NCBI GenBank assembly: GCA_947589385.1
Contig: CANPZW010000001.1
Location: 97,804 to 161,803, forward strand
Origin: an uncultured Clostridia bacterium
GTDB taxonomy: Bacteria; Bacillota; Clostridia; Christensenellales; Borkfalkiaceae
Length of the DNA: 64,000 bases
Direction of reading: 5' to 3'
Shown in pieces: positions 42,844-51,856 of the stretch (position 1 is the first letter of the stretch; every line of letters starts with the position of its first letter). Both the position numbers and the translations under genes were made by a program. Under the pieces are notes generated by a model that was given only the letters and a program-made list of their open reading frames with translations, searched no databases and was not told the DNA's origin.

Positions 42844-43688
42844 CGGGTTTTATCAACGTTGACAAAGCCGAGGGGCTGTCGTCCGCGCGTGAAGTCGGCA
42901 GAATCAAGTGGCTTACACAAACTCCTTGCGGACATATGGGCACTCTTGACCCTATGGCTTCGGGAGTTTTGCCCGTAGCGATAGGTAATGCGGCGCGGCT
43001 GTTCGATTATTTATCGAACAAAACAAAAAGATATACCGCAACGTTTTTATTCGGAACGGACAGCGACACTCTCGATACGACGGGCGAAATTACAGAACGC
43101 GGCGGAAAAATACCTACCGCCGAGGAAATAAATTCCGTACTTCACGAGTTTGTGGGGGAAATCGAACAGATTCCCCCCAAATACAGCGCAAAATGCGTAA
43201 ACGGTATGCGCGGTTATATGCTTGCCCGCAAGGGAGTGGAATTTGAGCTTTCCCCCAAAAAAGTCAAAATTTTCTCGGTGGAACTTGTTTCGCATCCCGC
43301 GCCCGACGCCTATACATTCGATATAGAATGCGGCGGCGGCACTTATATAAGGTCGCTTGCAAGGGATTTGGCGGCAAGGCTTGGCACATGCGCTGTTATG
43401 AGCGCTTTGACGCGGACCAAAAGCGGGATATTTACGCTGGAAAGCGCGGTGAGAACGGAAAATCTTACAAAGGAAAATATAGCCGAATATATAATTCCGA
43501 CTGAAAAAGTTTTGGATTACGAAAGTATTTATCCCTCACCCGCAGAGGCGAAAAAACTGTTTAACGGATTGAGCGTCGAAAGCGGTTTAAAGGGCGGATT
43601 ATATAAAATTTTTGACGCGGAGGGCAGTTTTTACGGCATTTCCGAGGTCAAAGACGGTTTTTTAAAGGTCAGAACCAAGCTATGCTGA
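42840..43688 (+). CDS. truB: tRNA pseudouridine-55 synthase TruB
   Basis: 282 residues. N-terminal GFINVDKAEGLSSAREV, then the catalytic motif CGHMGTLDPMASGVLPVAIG (catalytic Asp in TLDP), KRYTATFLFG, and GGGTYIRSLARDLAARLG. It makes psi55 in the T loop of tRNAs. It overlaps nrnA by 4 bases and ribF by 7. Confidence 0.97.
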   Translation: MTGFINVDKAEGLSSAREVGRIKWLTQTPCGHMGTLDPMASGVLPVAIGNAARLFDYLSNKTKRYTATFLFGTDSDTLDTTGEITERGGKIPTAEEINSVLHEFVGEIEQIPPKYSAKCVNGMRGYMLARKGVEFELSPKKVKIFSVELVSHPAPDAYTFDIECGGGTYIRSLARDLAARLGTCAVMSALTRTKSGIFTLESAVRTENLTKENIAEYIIPTEKVLDYESIYPSPAEAKKLFNGLSVESGLKGGLYKIFDAEGSFYGISEVKDGFLKVRTKLC

Positions 43689-44599
43689 CGGTAATAGACT
43701 ACTATGGCAGCGGCGGTTATTATCCAAAACCCTCGTTGCTTGTACTCGGGTGCTTCGACGCCGTTCACGCGGGTCATTTCGAACTTTTGAAACGCGCAAG
43801 GGAACGGGCGGCGGAGTCGGGGCTCGATTTGGGGATTATGGCTTTTACGTGCGGCAAGGAAGGCAAGCTGGTCTGTACTTTTGAAGAAAGGCTTGAAATT
43901 TTTGAAAAATCGGGCGTAAAATTCGTACTTAAAATCGATTTCGACGAAGAATTCAAAAAGACGCCGTGCGAAATTTTTTTAAAAAATATTTCCGATAAAA
44001 TAAATATAAAAGGGCTGATGAGCGGAGAGGATTTCCGCTTCGGCGCGGGTGCAAAAGGCAACGTGCAAACGCTTAAAAACTACGCCTTAACCAACGGTTT
44101 GATTTTCGGAACGGTTGAGGACGTTACATTCGGCGGCGTGAAAATCAGTACTACATTGATAAAATCCCTGCTTGAAAAGGGGGACGTCAGGACAGCGAAC
44201 GCCCTTCTAACCCGTAAATTTTCGGTTACGGGCAGGGTGGTAAGCGGCGCAGGCAGGGGTAATAAGTTACTCGGCTTTCCCACGATGAACGTATCCTATC
44301 CCGAATATAAGACTGAAATAAAAAAAGGCGTTTATGCGGTCCGCGGAACGCTTGACGGGAAAGTTTACAAGGGTATCGCAAATTACGGCGCGCGCCCCAC
44401 GTTCGGCGAGGAAAATCCCATTCTCGAAGTGTATTTAATCGGCTTTAAAGGCAGTTGCTACGGCGAAAACCTTACCGTGGAATTTACCGATTATATCAGA
44501 GATATAAAAAAATTCAATTCCCCTGCCGAGCTTTGCGCTCAGCTTGAAAAAGATTTGCGCTTTGCGGCGGAAGAGGAGCGAAAGGACAAATATGATTAA
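43682..44599 (+). CDS. ribF: Bifunctional riboflavin kinase / FAD synthetase
   Basis: Makes FMN and FAD from riboflavin. 305 residues. FAD synthetase domain: GCFDAVHAGHFELLKRA (an Ala replaces the usual Gly of GxFDGVHxGH) and MSGEDFRFGAGAKG. Riboflavin kinase domain: GRGNKLLGFPTMNVSYP and IANYGARPTFGE..LEVYL. The 3' end overlaps the endonuclease-like gene by 8 bases. No FMN riboswitch. Confidence 0.94.
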   Translation: MLTVIDYYGSGGYYPKPSLLVLGCFDAVHAGHFELLKRARERAAESGLDLGIMAFTCGKEGKLVCTFEERLEIFEKSGVKFVLKIDFDEEFKKTPCEIFLKNISDKINIKGLMSGEDFRFGAGAKGNVQTLKNYALTNGLIFGTVEDVTFGGVKISTTLIKSLLEKGDVRTANALLTRKFSVTGRVVSGAGRGNKLLGFPTMNVSYPEYKTEIKKGVYAVRGTLDGKVYKGIANYGARPTFGEENPILEVYLIGFKGSCYGENLTVEFTDYIRDIKKFNSPAELCAQLEKDLRFAAEEERKDKYD

Positions 44600-45443
44600 A
44601 TTCGGACCGAGCGGAAACGGCGACGATTTCTATGCAGCGGGATTCAAGCATACGGTCGAGGCGGCGGGCTTTTGCAAATCGCTCGGGCTCGATTGTTATG
44701 AGTATTCTTTCGGCAGAGGAGTTAATATTTCCGAAGCCACTGCTGCCGAAATAGGCGAAGCGTTTAAAAACGCGGGAGTGGAAATAAGCGCGCATGCGCC
44801 GTATTTCATAAACTTCGCTAATCCCGACGACGAGGCGGCGCAAAAATCTTATAATTACGTGCTTTCAAGCGCGCGGGCTATTGTCGCCATGGGCGGAGAA
44901 AGGGTTGTTTTTCACCCCGCGGCGCAGGGTAAAGCGGAAAGAGGGGAAGCGGTGCGGCTGACTTCCGACAGACTTAAAATCCTGCGAGACCTTATATATT
45001 CGAACGGATTTGAAAACTTGAAATTTTGTCCCGAAACAATGGGAAAGCTTGCCCAGATAGGCACTTTGGAAGAAATAGTCGAATTTTGCAAGATAGACGA
45101 ATGTTTTCTTCCCGCAGTGGATTTCGGACATATCAACGCCCGCGAACAGGGCAGTTTAAAGACGGTTTCGGACTATAAAAGACGTCTTGAATATATGATT
45201 TCGGAGCTGGGCTACGAACGCGTGAAAAATTTTCACGTTCATTTTTCCAAAATAATGTACGGCGGCAAAGGGGAGATAAAGCATCTGACTTTCGAGGACG
45301 AAACTTACGGCCCAGAATTCGAACCGCTTGCAATCGCCTTGAAAGAATTGAAGTTGGAGCCGTATATCGTAAGCGAATCGGCGGGTACTCAGGCGAAAGA
45401 CGCTGCGGAAATGAAACGTATATATAATAAAGTTGACATTTAA
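44592..45443 (+). CDS. TIM-barrel AP endonuclease family 2 protein, endonuclease-IV-like
   Basis: 283 residues from ATG 44592 (AAAGGAC before it). Metal-binding motifs of endonuclease IV are in order but altered: HAPYFIN, VVFHPAAQ, FCPETMG where Nfo has ENTAG, AVDFGHINA where Nfo has DTCH, FHVHFSK where Nfo has HLND, and a terminal SESAG. Most Zn ligands (His, His, Glu, Asp, His, His, Glu) are kept. It may repair abasic sites or be a divergent relative with another substrate. A promoter for the next gene lies in its 3' end. Confidence 0.78.
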   Translation: MIKFGPSGNGDDFYAAGFKHTVEAAGFCKSLGLDCYEYSFGRGVNISEATAAEIGEAFKNAGVEISAHAPYFINFANPDDEAAQKSYNYVLSSARAIVAMGGERVVFHPAAQGKAERGEAVRLTSDRLKILRDLIYSNGFENLKFCPETMGKLAQIGTLEEIVEFCKIDECFLPAVDFGHINAREQGSLKTVSDYKRRLEYMISELGYERVKNFHVHFSKIMYGGKGEIKHLTFEDETYGPEFEPLAIALKELKLEPYIVSESAGTQAKDAAEMKRIYNKVDI

Positions 45444-45461
45444 AACTTTTTTTGGTAAAAT
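45433..45461 (+). promoter_or_regulatory. Sigma-A promoter of the peptidase-efp-dtd operon
   Basis: TTGACA at 45433-45438, 17 bases, TAAAAT at 45456-45461, overlapping the end of the previous coding region. Confidence 0.85.
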
Positions 45462-45472
45462 ATAGGTGAATT

Positions 45473-46522
45473 ATGGCTATAAATAACACTCGTAAAATTT
45501 ATGACGCGGTCGGGGCGGAAGCCGTTTTGACCGAACAGCCCGATTTAAGACATTATCTTACGGGGCTTTCCACCTCGTTCGGGTATGTATTAAGCGACAA
45601 AAACGGTTCTTCGTTCTATACCGACACCCGTTACATAGAGGGCGCGACGGCGGCAATGCAGGGTAGCGGTATTCAGGTTAAGCTTTTCGAAGGCTCGCTT
45701 GAAAATCTTTTGAAACCCTACAAGGAAGTGGCAATACCTCTTTCAAGAACGCTGTATCCCGACTATGTTAAGCTTTCGGATATGAACTTGAAAATTACCG
45801 ACAGCACGGCGGCTTTCACCAAGGCTATGGCGGTCAAGGAAAAATACGAGAAGGATTATATCCTGAAAGCTTGTGAAATCGCCGACAAGGCTTATTTAAA
45901 GCTTCTGCCTGAGATTAAAGAGGGAATGAGCGAGAACGACGTTGCGGCGGAACTCGAATATCTTATGCGTTCTTACGGCGCAAGCGGCACAAGTTTCGAA
46001 TCGATTGTGGCGTTCGGAGAAAATTCAAGCGTTCCCCACCACGAAACGGGTTCAAGAAAACTGAAATTCGGGGATATAATCTTAATAGACTTCGGCTGTA
46101 AGTTCGGCGGCTATTGCTCGGATTGCACTCGTACGTTTCTTTTCGGCGACGATAAAAAACACGGCGATTTTAAAGACGCATATGAAAAAGTGCTTAAAGC
46201 GCACATGCTTGCAAAGGAAAAAATCACCTCGGGGATTACGGGCAGGCAGGCGGACGAATACGCAAGGGGATACCTGCGCGAATACGGACTGGATAAATAC
46301 TTTACCCATTCGCTCGGGCATGGCATAGGCGTGAATGTGCATGAATTTCCCCGTCTTTCGCCTAAAAGCGACGATATTTTGGCTGACAATATGGTATTTT
46401 CCGATGAGCCCGGCGTTTATTTCGAGGGCAAATTCGGCATAAGAATAGAGGACACGGTCACTCTCGACAACGGTAAGGTCGTAAGTTTGACCGATTCGGA
46501 TAAAAAACTAACCGTTATTTAA
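45473..46522 (+). CDS. M24 family aminopeptidase P-type (Xaa-Pro) peptidase
   Basis: 349 residues. N-terminal creatinase-like domain (1-120) and C-terminal pita-bread domain with the five metal ligands in place: [16 protein letters not shown] (two Asp), [14 protein letters not shown] (His), [11 protein letters not shown] (Glu) and GIRIEDTV (Glu). It removes N-terminal residues before proline in the cytosol. Directly before efp, the standard Firmicutes arrangement. Confidence 0.95.
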   Translation: MAINNTRKIYDAVGAEAVLTEQPDLRHYLTGLSTSFGYVLSDKNGSSFYTDTRYIEGATAAMQGSGIQVKLFEGSLENLLKPYKEVAIPLSRTLYPDYVKLSDMNLKITDSTAAFTKAMAVKEKYEKDYILKACEIADKAYLKLLPEIKEGMSENDVAAELEYLMRSYGASGTSFESIVAFGENSSVPHHETGSRKLKFGDIILIDFGCKFGGYCSDCTRTFLFGDDKKHGDFKDAYEKVLKAHMLAKEKITSGITGRQADEYARGYLREYGLDKYFTHSLGHGIGVNVHEFPRLSPKSDDILADNMVFSDEPGVYFEGKFGIRIEDTVTLDNGKVVSLTDSDKKLTVI

Positions 46523-46538
46523 TTTAAGGAGAAATTAT

Positions 46539-47114
46539 ATGGCATCGATTTTAGCAGGCGACATCAGAAAGGGTACTACATTCGAATACAACGGCAAGGG
46601 CGTATATACCGTGACGGAATTTCAGCACGTAAAGCCCGGCAAGGGCGCGGCGTTCGTAAGAACGACGCTTAAAAACGTGGTTACGGGGCAGGTGCTTTCC
46701 GATATAACCTTCAATCCCACGGCGAAACTTGAAACCGCTCAGGTTGAAACGAGGAAAATGAATTATTCCTATACGGACGGCGAGTTCTATTACTTTATGG
46801 ACCCCGACACGTTCGACCAGATAACCCTCAACCACGACCAGGTGGAAGAAGCGCTTAAATATATCAAGGAAAACGATATCGTCACAGTAAAATCATTGAA
46901 CGGCGTGGCTTTTTCGGTTGAACCCGAAAATTTCGTTGAACTTAAAATTATAGAGTGCGAACCTGGCGTACGCGGCAATACCGCGACCAACGTTATGAAA
47001 AACGCCGTTGTCGAAACGGGCGCGAGCATACAAGTGCCGATGTTTGTCGAAGAGGGCGAAATAATCCGTATCGATACCCGCACGGGCGAATATATGTCGA
47101 GGGTCGGCAAGTAA
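46539..47114 (+). CDS. efp: Elongation factor P
   Basis: 191 residues with three beta-barrel domains. Lys35 in [13 protein letters not shown] is the position that many bacteria modify; no epmA-like or ymfI-like modifying gene is in the window. The C-terminal [21 protein letters not shown] and [13 protein letters not shown] are conserved. EF-P rescues ribosomes at polyproline. It is slightly longer than the usual 185. GGAGAAA lies before the ATG. Confidence 0.97.
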   Translation: MASILAGDIRKGTTFEYNGKGVYTVTEFQHVKPGKGAAFVRTTLKNVVTGQVLSDITFNPTAKLETAQVETRKMNYSYTDGEFYYFMDPDTFDQITLNHDQVEEALKYIKENDIVTVKSLNGVAFSVEPENFVELKIIECEPGVRGNTATNVMKNAVVETGASIQVPMFVEEGEIIRIDTRTGEYMSRVGK

Positions 47115-47120
47115 AAATAA

Positions 47121-47558
47121 ATGAAAGCTGTCGTACAGCGCGTCGGGCGCACATCGCTTTCGGTTGACGGCAAACTTATTTCCGAGATTGATTCTGGGCT
47201 TGCCGTCTTTTTCGGTGTAAAAGAGGGCGACAGTGAGGCGCAGGCGGAGGCTATTGCAAGGAAGATAGCCAATCTTAGAATATTCAGGGATGAAAACGGC
47301 AAAATGAATTTGTCCGTCAAAGACGTCGGCGGGCAAATACTTCTTGTCTCTCAGTTTACGCTTTTGGGCGAATGTTCACACGGCAACCGCCCCAATTTTT
47401 CAAACGCCGAAAAACCCGAAAGAGCGAAGTTTTTATATGAATACACGGCTGAAAAACTGAGGGAACAGGGGCTGGAAGTCAAGTGCGGCGTATTCGGCGC
47501 TCATATGGAAATACAGCAGTTCAACGACGGACCGGTTTCTATTATTTTGGATATGTAA
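47121..47558 (+). CDS. dtd: D-aminoacyl-tRNA deacylase
   Basis: 145 residues. MKAVVQRVGRTSLSVDGKLI at the N-terminus, LLVSQFTLLGE (catalytic Thr region), and FNDGPVSIILDM, the Gly-Pro motif that makes D-specific recognition. It hydrolyses D-aminoacyl-tRNA. Six bases after efp. Confidence 0.96.
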   Translation: MKAVVQRVGRTSLSVDGKLISEIDSGLAVFFGVKEGDSEAQAEAIARKIANLRIFRDENGKMNLSVKDVGGQILLVSQFTLLGECSHGNRPNFSNAEKPERAKFLYEYTAEKLREQGLEVKCGVFGAHMEIQQFNDGPVSIILDM

Positions 47559-47563
47559 AAATT

Positions 47564-47587
47564 CAGGGCGTAAAACCGCCCTGTTTT
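47564..47587 (+). terminator. Terminator after dtd
   Basis: CAGGGCG pairs with CGCCCTG (47564-47570 with 47577-47583), then TTTT. It ends 6 bases before the next ATG, so the DUF5662 gene depends on read-through. Confidence 0.75.
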
Positions 47588-47592
47588 GCGTT

Positions 47593-48138
47593 ATGAAAAT
47601 TTTTAAGCATTTTCTGACCGTTACAAGGCACAGGCGCGAGGTAAGAAAACTCTGTTTTAAGGCAGGACTTATACGGCAGGGGCTTACGCACGATTTATCT
47701 AAATTTTCCCGCGCGGAGTTTTTGCCGGGCGCGAAGTATTATCAGGGCTACCGCAGCCCGCAGGCAAGGGAAAGGGAAGTTTTGGGCTATTCGGCGGCAT
47801 GGCTTCACCATAAGGGCAGAAACAAGCACCATTTCGAGTATTGGACGGATTTTGCGGACGGCAGAAAAGTCTATGTGCAAATGCCTGCCCGTTACTTTGC
47901 CGAAATGGTCTGCGACAGAATTGCCGCTTCCAAAATCTATTTAAAAGACAAATACACCGAAGCAAGTCCCCTTGAATACTTCGAAAGCCGCACAGACATG
48001 AATTCGATGCACCCCGTTACTTGCGAAAATCTGAGATACTATCTCACTCTTTTAAAAGAAGAGGGCGAAGATAAGATGTTTGCGGAACTCAAAAAATATG
48101 TTAAAGACAGCAAGAAAAAGGAAAAAAGCAATAAATAA
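47593..48138 (+). CDS. DUF5662-like protein with HD-type histidine motifs
   Basis: 181 residues. The segment LTHDLSKFSRAEFLPG followed by WLHHKGRNKHHFEYW resembles the His/Asp pattern of HD-type hydrolases, as in the DUF5662 family. No activity is established. A basic C-terminal tail (KDSKKKEKSNK). There is no ribosome binding site between the preceding terminator and the ATG, which is unusual. Confidence 0.75.
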   Translation: MKIFKHFLTVTRHRREVRKLCFKAGLIRQGLTHDLSKFSRAEFLPGAKYYQGYRSPQAREREVLGYSAAWLHHKGRNKHHFEYWTDFADGRKVYVQMPARYFAEMVCDRIAASKIYLKDKYTEASPLEYFESRTDMNSMHPVTCENLRYYLTLLKEEGEDKMFAELKKYVKDSKKKEKSNK

Positions 48139-48140
48139 CC

Positions 48141-48174
48141 AAACGCGCGGGCGGCAGTGCCGCCCGCGCGTTTT
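48141..48174. terminator. Bidirectional terminator between convergent genes
   Basis: A 15-bp near-perfect G+C stem (48141-48155 with 48159-48173, AACGCGCGGGCGGC and complement) with an AGT loop; TTTT follows on the + strand and TTTGG on the - strand. Confidence 0.85.
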
Positions 48175-48191
48175 AAAAATTCCGCAGCCTA

Positions 48192-49445
48192 TTATTTTGT
48201 CCTTGCGATTTTTACGTTGTCGTCTTTGCGGTTTCGCAATTCTTTTACGGGGTGGTCGCTGTCCTGATAGCGGAAGTCTTGCCCCAGCTTTTCAATCGCT
48301 TTCTCGATGACGAGATGCGAAGGGTTTCTGTCCGGCTCGCCTGACATATATTTCTGATAGTCGAAATATCTATGGTCGTCGGAAATCTTTTTGATATCCT
48401 TATAGTCGTATTTTTCCTGTGTGTTGTCGGCGGTAAGCAGTATTGTACTGCCGAGAACTTTCCTTATATATTCCTTATTTCCGCCGAGTTTTAAAAGCTT
48501 CGGAAATTCGCCCGTGCCTATTACGGATTCATAGCTTTTGTTTTCAAACTTTTTCAAGAGTTTTGCCGCCGTTTTCAGATGGGCGATTTCCATCTTGAAA
48601 TGTTCAGCCCAGATTTTCTTGATATATTCGTCGCTTTCGTCCTGCATAGCCGAAAAATACAGCCAACATTCGGTGTATTCGTGCATTACCCATTGTTCAA
48701 GCCACGTCATTGTAGGGTCTTTCAAGCTTTCGTATTGCGTTACATGCGCTTCCTCTATCATGGCGATTTCTGCGTACAGCTTGCGGCCGAGGTCGTTTTT
48801 ATACCATTGGGCGATATTCATATAGTAATTCATGGTCTGCTGCTCGGCGGCTGTTATTGTACACGCCACAAGTTTACTGTAAAGGTCGGCGTTTTCGGCG
48901 TTAAGGTGGGGCTTTATGTCGTCCGCGGGATACCTGTGTTCTGCTACCGTCGGTCTGCCGGGCATAATTTCGGTATATTTGCCCACAAGCATATCCGCGT
49001 CAATATTTTTATCTGTTTTTAAAAGATTTGCATAGCGGTAGAGGTGGTCGAAGTCCTCCAAAAGAGCAAAATTAAGCGCCTTTATGTTATTTTCGTCCTT
49101 TTCGTTAATTGCAAGGACGGCTGTAAGGTCAACGGCAAGCTGTTCGTAAGCGATAGTCGTTTCAAGAATACTTTCGTTAATCGGTTTTAAACAGCTTATA
49201 CGCTTTTGCTGTTGCTGTTCCTGTCTGCGCACAATGGCAAGCGCCTGTAAAATTTCGGGCTCGTCGCAGTGCCGCGCGAAGTTGTGCATGAACCATTGGG
49301 ATTCAAATTCCGTACCGTTCATAAGAATTACGCGGGTTTTGGTGTAGGGGGAAGTCTTATCCTTGTTATAGCTTTTTGGATACATTTTTTTCAGCGGTAA
49401 AAAGCCGTTTTCAAGCGATTTGCTTTTTTCTTTAATGGGATTCAT
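48192..49445 (-). CDS. Ferritin-like di-iron/manganese protein, large, unknown function
   Basis: 417 residues from ATG 49445, fixed by CGGAGGTATTTT before it. Helical, with repeated Glu/His carboxylate-bridge motifs: YEQLAVDLTAVLA, LLEDFDHLYRYANLL, AEQQTMNYYMNIA, EIAMIEEAHVTQYESL, HEYTECWLYFSAM and FKMEIAHLKTAAKLL. These suggest two four-helix bundles of the ferritin-like type. The N-terminal region (PIKEKSKSLENGFLPLKK) is basic. It may detoxify peroxide or store metal in this anaerobe, but I cannot name a family member. It is divergent from the glycosyltransferase gene. Confidence 0.78.
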   Translation of the reverse strand: MNPIKEKSKSLENGFLPLKKMYPKSYNKDKTSPYTKTRVILMNGTEFESQWFMHNFARHCDEPEILQALAIVRRQEQQQQKRISCLKPINESILETTIAYEQLAVDLTAVLAINEKDENNIKALNFALLEDFDHLYRYANLLKTDKNIDADMLVGKYTEIMPGRPTVAEHRYPADDIKPHLNAENADLYSKLVACTITAAEQQTMNYYMNIAQWYKNDLGRKLYAEIAMIEEAHVTQYESLKDPTMTWLEQWVMHEYTECWLYFSAMQDESDEYIKKIWAEHFKMEIAHLKTAAKLLKKFENKSYESVIGTGEFPKLLKLGGNKEYIRKVLGSTILLTADNTQEKYDYKDIKKISDDHRYFDYQKYMSGEPDRNPSHLVIEKAIEKLGQDFRYQDSDHPVKELRNRKDDNVKIARTK

Positions 49446-49507
49446 AAAATACCTCCGCATAAGTTTTTGGCATATGAGCAGGTTTTTAATCAATCGAACA
49501 TAATTTC

Positions 49508-49536
49508 TTGACAATATCTGACTGTTTAACTATAAT
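49508..49536 (+). promoter_or_regulatory. Consensus sigma-A promoter of the glycosyltransferase operon
   Basis: TTGACA at 49508-49513, 17 bases, TATAAT at 49531-49536. On the other strand, TTGTCA overlaps the -35 and could serve the divergent ferritin-like gene. Confidence 0.85.
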
Positions 49537-49575
49537 AATCTTATTGTGATTTACATATAAATCGGGAGTAAAGCT

Positions 49576-50889
49576 ATGTGGTATGAAATATTATACCGAG
49601 TATTGAGTATAATCAATTACGCCGTACTTATTATGATTGCTATTCCGTTAATACCCCAGATATGTTATGTGCTTTTTGCTTTCGTAAAAAAGAAAACCTG
49701 GGAAAAAAGCGAAGTAAAGGGCAGGATAGCCTTTCTTATTCCCGCACATAACGAAGCGGACGTAATATACGATACGGTGAAATCCGTTATAGATAAACAG
49801 AATTATCCGCGCGATAAGTTTGACGTGTTCGTCGTAGCCGATAATTGCACGGATAATACCGCGGAACTCGCAGAAAAAGCGGGCGCGATAGTGCTTATCC
49901 ACAACGACCCCGACCCCGCGCACCATATGGCGCTCTATCCTTTGAAATACGGCGTCGAGCATATTATAAATATCACCGAAAATCCTTACGACCTCGTAGT
50001 GCACCTCGACGCAGACAATCATATTAACGACGATTTTGCCTCGCTTATGAACGACGCCTATCAGGGCGGCGTGGATTTGGCGCGCCCCTACGAGGGAGCA
50101 TTGAACGCTACGCAGAACTTTTTTACCAAGGCGTGCACGGTGTTTTATGTATTCGAATCACGGTACGGCAGCAGGGTGCGCGAAAGACTTCATCTTGCGG
50201 CGCACGTGAACGGCAGCGGCGCTACCATGAGCGTGCGGATGTTAAAAGCCACGGGCGGTTACGACAGCGTAACTATTTCTGACGACGCCGAATTTTATTT
50301 CAACCGTCTGTTTGACGGCTACAAAGGGCATTTTGTTGAGGACGCAATAGTTTATGAAGATATGCCGTCCTCGCTGAAAGATACATACAACCGCAACAAG
50401 CGGATAGGCAGCGGGGGAGTAAAGCTTTTAAAAACCAAACTTCTTAAAATGCTCGGCAAGTTCTTTACTACGGGCAAGTTGTCTTTCCTTGAAGTATTTT
50501 TAACATACAGCTTTCTCTTTTTAACCGTCGTTTTATCTACCTGGATACCTCTGTTTTATATCTATAATTTCCTGTATCTCGGTTTTGCGGCTTACGGAGG
50601 ACTTGAATTATCTATCTATTCCGCGGGATATTACCAAATGATATTGTGGAATACTATAATCATAGGCGGCAGCATACTTATAGGACTTTTTGTACTGTTC
50701 GGATATTTGCAGGCATTGTTCCTTGTTTTGACCGACTACAAAAAAATCGGGGCAAAGAGGAGGAGAGAATTGATTTCGGTAGTTCTGTTGTTCCCGTTCT
50801 TTTTAATTCTGTATTCCGTGACTATAAGCATAGGCGCTATGTCAAAACCTACCTGGGGAAAGGTTTCCAGAAATCCGAAAAAATCTTAA
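49576..50889 (+). CDS. Membrane family-2 glycosyltransferase
   Basis: 437 residues. One N-terminal membrane helix (about 10-38), a GT-A catalytic domain (FLIPAHNEADVI, VVADNCTDNTAE, HLDADNHINDDF with the DxD-like motif, VTISDDAEFYF), then three to four C-terminal helices. The architecture resembles processive synthases or transferases of glycolipids. The usual QxxRW motif appears as NRNKRIGSGG, which is atypical. GGGAGTAAAG before the ATG. Followed within 16 bases by an ABC exporter. Confidence 0.88.
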   Translation: MWYEILYRVLSIINYAVLIMIAIPLIPQICYVLFAFVKKKTWEKSEVKGRIAFLIPAHNEADVIYDTVKSVIDKQNYPRDKFDVFVVADNCTDNTAELAEKAGAIVLIHNDPDPAHHMALYPLKYGVEHIINITENPYDLVVHLDADNHINDDFASLMNDAYQGGVDLARPYEGALNATQNFFTKACTVFYVFESRYGSRVRERLHLAAHVNGSGATMSVRMLKATGGYDSVTISDDAEFYFNRLFDGYKGHFVEDAIVYEDMPSSLKDTYNRNKRIGSGGVKLLKTKLLKMLGKFFTTGKLSFLEVFLTYSFLFLTVVLSTWIPLFYIYNFLYLGFAAYGGLELSIYSAGYYQMILWNTIIIGGSILIGLFVLFGYLQALFLVLTDYKKIGAKRRRELISVVLLFPFFLILYSVTISIGAMSKPTWGKVSRNPKKS

Positions 50890-50905
50890 ATCCGTCAAGG
50901 TGCAA

Positions 50906-51856
50906 ATGGAAAACAACTGCGCTCTAAAAATAGAGCATTTAAGCAAATCCTACGGCGATGTGAAAGCCGTAGATGATATTTCGTTCGAAGTGGCAAAGGG
51001 TTCGCTTTTTGCCTTTTTGGGCATAAACGGTGCGGGAAAATCTACTACCATAAACATTATCTGCTCGATTCTTAATAAAGATTCGGGCAAAATTTACGTT
51101 GACGGATTCGATTTGGACGAGGACGTTATGGCGATAAAGTCCGAAACGGGAATTGTGTTCCAGACAAGCGTGTTGGACAGGGATTTGACGGTTAAGCAAA
51201 ATCTTGATATTCGTACTTCATTTTATTCCCTCGGCAGGGAACGCAAGAAGCAAAACATCGCTGACATAATAAAACTTCTCGAACTCGAACCTATTTTAAA
51301 TAAGCCCGTCAGAAATTTAAGCGGCGGGCAGGTGCGCAGGGTGGATATAGCCCGCGCAATGGTTCACCGCCCCAAACTTCTTATTTTAGACGAGCCCACT
51401 ACGGGTCTTGACCCCAAAACACGGCTTGTCGTGTGGTCGCTTATAGACAAAATCCGTACTGAAACGGGAATGACGGTATTTCTTACCACCCATTATCTCG
51501 AAGAGGCGGAGCAGGCTACGGACGTCGTCATAATGGATAAGGGCAGGATTATCGCCCGCGGAACGCCTAACGAACTTAAAAACGCCTATTCCAAAGACTA
51601 TATTATGAGCTATTCCGAGCGCAACGAAACGCTTGAACGGCTTCTTAAAGAAAAGAACGTTGGGTACGATTACGATACCGAGCGCAAGGCTTATAAAATT
51701 TATACCGACGACTCCGCCGACGCAAAAAGGCTTTTAAAGGAGTTGGACGGATTTTTGCTCGATTTCGAAGTCCTGAAAGGAACGATGGACGACGTATTTT
51801 TGAATGTTACGGGCAAGAATATCAAGTTTACGGGGGAAGAAGATGCAAACGGTTAA
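50906..51856 (+). CDS. ABC-2 exporter ATPase (DrrA/CcmA-like)
   Basis: 316 residues from ATG 50906; AAGG just upstream sets this over GTG 50900. Walker A GINGAGKST, signature NLSGGQVRRVDIARAM, Walker B LLILDEPTTGLD, switch TTHYLEEA, and a DrrA-type C-terminal extension (about 220-316). Overlaps its permease by 14 bases. Substrate unknown; the preceding glycosyltransferase suggests a glycolipid or polysaccharide, as inference. Confidence 0.92.
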   Translation: MENNCALKIEHLSKSYGDVKAVDDISFEVAKGSLFAFLGINGAGKSTTINIICSILNKDSGKIYVDGFDLDEDVMAIKSETGIVFQTSVLDRDLTVKQNLDIRTSFYSLGRERKKQNIADIIKLLELEPILNKPVRNLSGGQVRRVDIARAMVHRPKLLILDEPTTGLDPKTRLVVWSLIDKIRTETGMTVFLTTHYLEEAEQATDVVIMDKGRIIARGTPNELKNAYSKDYIMSYSERNETLERLLKEKNVGYDYDTERKAYKIYTDDSADAKRLLKELDGFLLDFEVLKGTMDDVFLNVTGKNIKFTGEEDANG

